Assembly (NCBI GenBank): GCA_944323585.1
Contig: CALUTA010000016.1
Span: 1-17,617, forward strand
DNA length: 17,617 nucleotides
Reading direction: 5' to 3'
Source of the DNA: Candidatus Gastranaerophilales bacterium
GTDB lineage: Bacteria; Cyanobacteriota; Vampirovibrionia; Gastranaerophilales; Gastranaerophilaceae
Position numbers and translations under genes: made by a program. The notes below the pieces were generated by a model. The model made no database searches, was not told where the DNA came from, and saw nothing but the letters and a program-made list of their open reading frames with translations. Positions 13,780-17,617 of this stretch are shown one piece after another (the first letter of the stretch is position 1; the number at the start of each line of letters is the position of its first letter).

Positions 13780-13785
13780 TATAAT
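13780..13785 (+). promoter_or_regulatory. -10 box of the adk promoter
   Basis: A perfect TATAAT lies 21 bases ahead of the adk ATG at 13807, right after the gyrB terminator. No clear -35 is found. Its position makes the upstream in-frame TTG (13777) unusable as a start, because it would not be transcribed. Confidence 0.45.
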
Positions 13786-13806
13786 AATACGAAAGAGAGA
13801 TTGATA

Positions 13807-14469
13807 ATGACAAAAAAAGAACTTATATTTTTAGGACCTCCGGCCTGCGGAAAAGGAACTCAGACTAACAAACTTGCCGAATATTTAAAATTTCCGCACG
13901 TTGATACCGGATCTCTTTTAAGACACGAAATTCAGGAAGGTACAGATGCCGGCGTTGAAGCAAAAAAATTCATTGATAAAGGCCAGCTTGTACCGGCAGA
14001 TCTGGTTGCAAAGATTATCAAAAACAGACTTTCAAAAGATGACTGCAAAAACGGTTACATCCTTGACGGATACCCGAGAAGTCTTGAACAGGCTGAAAAA
14101 CTTGAAATAATTAATCAGGAAATTAACTCCGATAATAATGATGTTGATTTCAGGGCAATTTATTTTGACATTGATACAAATATTCTTGTGGAAAGAATTG
14201 TAAACAGACGTTCCTGCCCTGTTTGCGGAGAAATTTACAACCTTGAATTCAAACCTCCAAAAACAGAAGGACACTGTGACAAAGACGGTGCAGAACTTGT
14301 TCAGCGCAAAGACGACACAAGAGAAGTTGCACAGGCACGTTTTGATACCTACTTCCATGAAACCGCACCTTTAATTGATTACTACAAAAACAAAGGTGTT
14401 TTAAGAACTATAGATGCAAACGGAACTATAGACGAAGTCTGGGAACGTCTGCTGGATGTAATTAAGTAA
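13807..14469 (+). CDS. adk: adenylate kinase, zinc-LID type
   Basis: The protein has 220 residues from the ATG at 13807. The enzyme interconverts ATP + AMP and 2 ADP in the cytoplasm. The P-loop GPPACGKGTQ is at 10-19; the AMP-binding region has DTGSLLR and the DGYPRSLEQAE motif. The LID carries a structural zinc site, Cys137-x2-Cys140 and Cys157-x2-Asp160, the C-C-C-D variant, followed by RKDDTREVAQARFDTY. E. coli Adk lacks this site. The frame is open ten codons further to a TTG at 13777, but that codon overlaps a TATAAT box, whereas 13807 has AGAGAG in reach; the shorter start also gives the usual length. It precedes map, as in many bacteria where adk and map are neighbours. Confidence 0.96.
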   Translation: MTKKELIFLGPPACGKGTQTNKLAEYLKFPHVDTGSLLRHEIQEGTDAGVEAKKFIDKGQLVPADLVAKIIKNRLSKDDCKNGYILDGYPRSLEQAEKLEIINQEINSDNNDVDFRAIYFDIDTNILVERIVNRRSCPVCGEIYNLEFKPPKTEGHCDKDGAELVQRKDDTREVAQARFDTYFHETAPLIDYYKNKGVLRTIDANGTIDEVWERLLDVIK

Positions 14470-14603
14470 AAACATAAAGAAAGGTACAAAAACAGCAGGG
14501 TTAAACAAATGCCGGAGAAAAATCAAAAGTAAAACAAAACATATGTGCATTTGTTTTTAAAGCAGTATAAAAGCGCCCAGCAAAGTATTTTGTAAACGAT
14601 ATT

Positions 14604-15356
14604 ATGATACACAAAAAATCAAGAGATGAAATTAAACGTATGCGCCATGCCGGCCACATTGTGGCTCTTGTTCATCAAAAGATGAGAGAAGTTATTGAAC
14701 CCGGCATAAGCACAAAAGAACTGGACGACATTGCATACAGGATAATTAAAGAAAACAGAGCAATTCCGACATTCTTAGGTTATGCAGGTTTTCCGGCATC
14801 AATCTGTGCCTCCATTAACGAACAGGTTGTACACGGAATTCCGCACGAAGACGTTAAGGTAAAAGAAGGCGATATTATCTCAATTGATGTAGGCGCAACT
14901 TACGGCGGAATGGTCGGCGACGGAGCCTGGACTTATCCTGTCGGAAAAATAACTCCGGAAATCCAAAGACTTTTAAACACAACAGAAGAAGCCCTTTTTG
15001 AAGGGATTAAACAAATGCGTGAAGGCAACGTTCTTGATGATGTTTCAAAAGCCATAGAAAGAGTTGCAAATCGTGAAAAGCTCGGAATTGTCCGTCAATA
15101 CGGCGGGCACGGAGTAGGACATGAAATGCACGAAGAACCTTTTTTGTTCAACTACAGCGTAGGCAACCATACACCGCTTAAACATGGCTATGCGATTGCA
15201 ATTGAGCCGATGCTTAACCTCGGCGGAGATGATGTTGTTGTGGCTGATGATGAGTGGACTGTTTCGACTGTGGACAAAAAGCCGTCAGCGCATTTTGAAC
15301 ACACTGTTCTTGTAACAGAGGATGAACCGCTGATTATTACACAGCTTATGGCATAG
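14604..15356 (+). CDS. map: methionine aminopeptidase, type I
   Basis: The protein has 250 residues. It removes the initiator methionine from new proteins with a two-metal site. All five metal ligands are visible: Asp95 and Asp106 (ISIDVGATYGGMVGDGAW), His169 (GGHGVGHEMHEEP), Glu201 (IEPML) and Glu232 (HFEHTVLV). The N-terminal KSRDEIKRMRHAG is typical of the short type Ia form, without an SH3 or zinc-finger extension. The ATG at 14604 matches the usual family start, but no Shine-Dalgarno sequence is seen; the 134 bases before it are AT-rich with a weak AT hairpin. Seven bases separate it from the SMR exporter gene, with which it is probably co-transcribed. Confidence 0.97.
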   Translation: MIHKKSRDEIKRMRHAGHIVALVHQKMREVIEPGISTKELDDIAYRIIKENRAIPTFLGYAGFPASICASINEQVVHGIPHEDVKVKEGDIISIDVGATYGGMVGDGAWTYPVGKITPEIQRLLNTTEEALFEGIKQMREGNVLDDVSKAIERVANREKLGIVRQYGGHGVGHEMHEEPFLFNYSVGNHTPLKHGYAIAIEPMLNLGGDDVVVADDEWTVSTVDKKPSAHFEHTVLVTEDEPLIITQLMA

Positions 15357-15363
15357 GAGAAAA

Positions 15364-15681
15364 ATGGGCTGGATTTATCTTGTTTTAGCAATTTTATTTG
15401 AAGTTTTCGGAACTTCCATGATGAAACTGTCAAACGGATTTACCAATTTAGTTCCGTCAATACTTATGTTTGCGGGCTATGCAGCCAGTTTTACCTTCCT
15501 TGCTTTCACTCTCAAAACCGTTGATGTCAGTGTTGCTTATGCAATCTGGAGCGCAATAGGAATTGTATTGATAACTTTTATCGGAATATACTTTTTCGGC
15601 GAACATTTTTCATATCCGAAAATCATTTCGATAATCGTCATAATCGCAGGAGTTGTTTCGCTCAAACTCTGCACAAATTAA
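15364..15681 (+). CDS. small multidrug resistance (SMR) family transporter, Qac/EmrE-like
   Basis: The protein has 105 residues and four membrane helices, the standard SMR size; such proteins work as antiparallel dimers in the inner membrane and exchange protons for cationic compounds. The essential membrane Glu is Glu13 (ILFEVFGTSMMKLS), and the conserved Tyr59/Trp62 motif AYAIWSAIGIVLI is present. These segments are closer to the EmrE pattern (EVxGTxxMKxS, AYAIWSGxGIVLI) than to the guanidinium-exporter (Gdx/SugE) pattern, so a multidrug/quaternary-amine type is favoured; substrate specificity is inference. AGGAG lies five bases before the ATG, and the gene starts seven bases after the map stop. 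No second SMR gene is next to it, so it would act as a homodimer. Confidence 0.93.
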   Translation: MGWIYLVLAILFEVFGTSMMKLSNGFTNLVPSILMFAGYAASFTFLAFTLKTVDVSVAYAIWSAIGIVLITFIGIYFFGEHFSYPKIISIIVIIAGVVSLKLCTN

Positions 15682-15709
15682 ATTCCTCCAAATAAGTAAA
15701 GGAGAAATC

Positions 15710-16363
15710 ATGAAATATTACATAGGTCTTTCACTTGCGGCAACTTCAAGCGTCGATACGGGAGTTGCGATAATAGACGATTTTAACAACATAATTTTTG
15801 TCGATAAACTTTTTAAAATGAACGACATTATGTATTTTTTTGATAACTTTTCATCTACGGCAGACAGCGAAATTTGTGTATCGCTTGCCTGGGATAAAAC
15901 AATGCTAAACGGAAAGTGGCGGATATTATCAAAACCTTATCAGCTTGTATCCTCAAACACTCATATGCCAAACCGTGACAACTGGACACAAAGATACACA
16001 ACAAGAGGATCTGAATATTTTAAATCTTTAACAGAAAAAGGTGCTGTCATAAACCGTTTTGAACTCTATCTTACGCGCCAGAGCCTGCACTTAAATTCCT
16101 GCTACAAGGAGCGCTCCCCTGCCGATTGCAAATTTCTTCAGCAGGCGCTGAAGTACGAGTGGGGATTTGAGGATATTCCGGTTAATATGATGCCGGTTGC
16201 TCAATTGGAAGCCATTGTCGGCGCTATTCTTGCCAGAGAAAACCACAAACACCCCGAAAACATAAAACAAATTTCCTCATTCAAAGATTTCAGAGTAATA
16301 GATGTAATAAACAACCCGAAAAATCTATTTGAAATCGGTCAGCAGACAGAAATCAACATCTAA
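15710..16363 (+). CDS. hypothetical protein, possibly RNase H-like fold (DUF429-like)
   Basis: The protein has 217 residues from the ATG at 15710, chosen for its AAAGGAG seven bases upstream; the frame is open to a TTG at 15653 inside the SMR gene, which has no ribosome site. The N-terminus KYYIGLSLAATSSVDTGVAI, with a following FNNIIFVDKLF strand, resembles the first strands of an RNase H/actin-like fold as in DUF429 proteins, which read G-[IV]-D-x-A. Here the first Asp is replaced by Ser8, so the usual metal-dependent nuclease site may be lost. A later helix (AQLEAIVGAILARENHK) is in the place of the family's final conserved helix. The stop lies four bases from that of the convergent gene. 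Function unknown; the fold call is tentative. Confidence 0.68.
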   Translation: MKYYIGLSLAATSSVDTGVAIIDDFNNIIFVDKLFKMNDIMYFFDNFSSTADSEICVSLAWDKTMLNGKWRILSKPYQLVSSNTHMPNRDNWTQRYTTRGSEYFKSLTEKGAVINRFELYLTRQSLHLNSCYKERSPADCKFLQQALKYEWGFEDIPVNMMPVAQLEAIVGAILARENHKHPENIKQISSFKDFRVIDVINNPKNLFEIGQQTEINI

Positions 16364-16367
16364 ATTC

Positions 16368-16886
16368 TTATTGTTCTTTTGCGGTAATGAGGCTTAAGGC
16401 TGCACCTAAAACGGCTCCGATTCCCATACCCCATTTGAATCCGTTCCATTTTATATTGCTCATTGCTTTGGACGTGACAGCATCCATCAGGCTTGCGTCT
16501 TTTTTATACTTTTTGAAGTTTTCCGCAAAAGATTTTTTCAGATTTTTTACAGTGTCAGGATCGGTTATGCTTTCTTTTAATTCTTTGCATTTTGCGCTGA
16601 TTGCAGCCTGAGTCTCGTCAACTCCCATTTCTTTTAAAATAATTCTATTTTCCTCGGAAAGTCTGTTTTTAGAAATTTCCTCAGCCGCAAGAGTCAGTGT
16701 TTTAATATCTTTTTCCGCATTCTTTCTTACAACACTAAATGCCGAGTTTACAAATGTATCCTTACTTACCGGAAGGTAATAACATGTCATGCCAAGCATT
16801 CCTCCCATCAGTGTTGCGCCTATGCGCCTTGATTTTTCTGATGGCCTTTGCGCCGGTATCGGATTCATTGCTGCGTCATAATTCAT
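16368..16886 (-). CDS. hypothetical membrane protein
   Basis: The protein has 172 residues from the ATG at 16886, which has GAGG nine bases upstream; a GTG at 16901 overlaps that ribosome site and is less likely. A proline- and basic-rich start (MNPIPAQRPSEKSRR) precedes a first hydrophobic, Gly/Met-rich segment (about 22-38, IGATLMGGMLGMTCYYL). A long charged helical middle (about 50-145) follows, and a second Gly/Ala-rich segment (about 148-167, GMGIGAVLGAALSLI) ends the protein. The layout suggests two membrane segments joined by a helical domain. I do not recognise it. It lies 59 bases downstream of tmk on the same strand and is probably co-transcribed with it, and it converges on the gene at 15710-16363 with only four bases between stops. 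Confidence 0.7.
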   Translation of the reverse strand: MNYDAAMNPIPAQRPSEKSRRIGATLMGGMLGMTCYYLPVSKDTFVNSAFSVVRKNAEKDIKTLTLAAEEISKNRLSEENRIILKEMGVDETQAAISAKCKELKESITDPDTVKNLKKSFAENFKKYKKDASLMDAVTSKAMSNIKWNGFKWGMGIGAVLGAALSLITAKEQ

Positions 16887-16945
16887 AAAAACTAACCTCA
16901 CAATTATTGCTTTGGTTATCTTAAAACAATGAATTATAATTTTTG

Positions 16946-17563
16946 CTATTTTTGTAAAGTTTTATTAATTATTTCTTTAACCTTTTCAAAAACTTCATCA
17001 ACAGACATTGCACCGTCAACAACTTTTACCCGCTCCGGATCATTTTTTGCAATCTCAAGATATCCTTTTCGCACTCTATTGTGAAATTCAATACCGGCAC
17101 TTTCCATGCGGTCTTTTTCTTTGCCGACCCTTTTCATAGAAGTTTCGACATCAATATCAAAAACAACAGTCAAATCAGGCATTCTGCCATCGGTTGCAAG
17201 CTGATTGAGTTTATTAATTCTCTCCAGATCAAGCCCCCTGCCATAACCTTGATAAGCAACCGTAGAATCGATATGCCTGTCGCATAAAACAATTTTTCCT
17301 TCCCGAACCGCAGGGTTTACAATAATATCAATATTCTGTGCCCTGTCCGCCAGAAACAAAAAAGATTCGCATCTGTCGGACACAATACCGTCATAATTCA
17401 AAAGAATTTCTCTGATTTTTTCACCCAAACCTTTAGCGCCGGGTTCTCTGGTCAAAACAACATCATAACCGGATTTTTCAAGATATTCTTTTAAAAGTTT
17501 TATCTGGGTTGTCTTTCCGCACCCGTCAGCACCTTCAAAAGTTATAAATAAACCTCTTTGCAT
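16946..17563 (-). CDS. tmk: thymidylate kinase
   Basis: The protein has 205 residues, the normal size. It phosphorylates dTMP to dTDP with ATP in the cytoplasm. The P-loop FEGADGCGKTTQ (9-20), TREPG (38-42), the DRHIDSTVAYQGYGRGLD stretch (95-112) and DLTVVFDID are the family motifs; the usual DRY reads DRH, with His97 in the Tyr place. The LID segment (GKEKDRMESAG) carries the basic/acidic pattern of bacterial TMKs. The ATG at 17563 lacks a Shine-Dalgarno sequence; a perfect TATAAT ends six bases before it, so the transcript may begin at the start codon. A small membrane protein gene follows on the same strand. Confidence 0.96.
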   Translation of the reverse strand: MQRGLFITFEGADGCGKTTQIKLLKEYLEKSGYDVVLTREPGAKGLGEKIREILLNYDGIVSDRCESFLFLADRAQNIDIIVNPAVREGKIVLCDRHIDSTVAYQGYGRGLDLERINKLNQLATDGRMPDLTVVFDIDVETSMKRVGKEKDRMESAGIEFHNRVRKGYLEIAKNDPERVKVVDGAMSVDEVFEKVKEIINKTLQK

Positions 17564-17569
17564 TTAATT

Positions 17570-17575
17570 ATTATA
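17570..17575 (-). promoter_or_regulatory. -10 box placing the tmk start at +1
   Basis: A perfect TATAAT on the minus strand is separated from the tmk ATG by exactly six bases (ATTAAA), so transcription would start at the A of ATG. The -35 position (about 17593-17598) is poor. Confidence 0.45.
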
Positions 17576-17617
17576 AGCTGTCTTATATGTTATAAAACCA
17601 TCTTTTTAGTTGATTAT

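Noticed and set aside
14510..14533. Seven-codon mini-ORF (MPEKNQK) with an upstream CAGGG, ahead of map
   Set aside because: It is too short and without attenuator structure; the following AT-rich hairpin is weak. It could arise by chance.
14530..14562. AT hairpin AAACAAA/TTTGTTT followed by TTTT as an adk terminator
   Set aside because: The stem lacks G-C pairs and the inner bases do not pair well; support is too weak to call it.

Overview
The window is AT-rich chromosomal DNA from a Gram-negative-type bacterium. Core genes dominate: gltX, rsmH, gyrB, adk, map and tmk. GyrB carries the long insert typical of Gram-negative gyrases, adenylate kinase has a zinc-type LID, and one secreted protein looks like an outer-membrane beta-barrel. 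The combination (low GC, a degenerate HD-GYP protein, small lineage-specific proteins) would fit a gut Vampirovibrionia/Gastranaerophilales-like (Melainabacteria) genome. That assignment is a guess from general impression, not shown by any marker here.

Layout. Positions 1-4201 are all on the minus strand: an OM-barrel-like protein, an FtsB/DivIC-like division protein, a long TPR protein, a secreted HEXXH metallopeptidase-like protein, and the start of a C-terminal processing protease cut by the left edge. Positions 4288-7735 are on the plus strand: gltX, an unrecognised 83-residue gene with a structured leader, rsmH, and an FtsL-like gene in its usual dcw place behind rsmH. A short region (7736-7920) with three hairpins follows; two of them form a REPIN-like inverted pair and the third probably terminates a minus-strand EF-hand gene. 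A divergent 312-base intergenic region leads to a GAF-like/HD-GYP protein with lost metal ligands and a translationally coupled membrane protein. A small minus-strand cysteine-rich gene comes next, then gyrB with a clear promoter and terminator, then adk, map, an SMR-family exporter and an RNase H-fold-like protein on the plus strand. The right end holds tmk and a small membrane protein on the minus strand.

Themes. Cell envelope and division (FtsB-like, FtsL-like, barrel, Ctp, metallopeptidase), translation (gltX, rsmH, map) and nucleotide/DNA metabolism (adk, tmk, gyrB) are mixed in the way of a compact housekeeping region. No transposase, phage gene, CRISPR array, tRNA or rRNA was seen. No complete new multi-gene system is evident. 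The most unusual items are the degenerate HD-GYP protein with its coupled membrane partner, the REPIN-like doublet, the structured leader of the 83-residue gene, and two genes (rsmH, tmk) that look leaderless.
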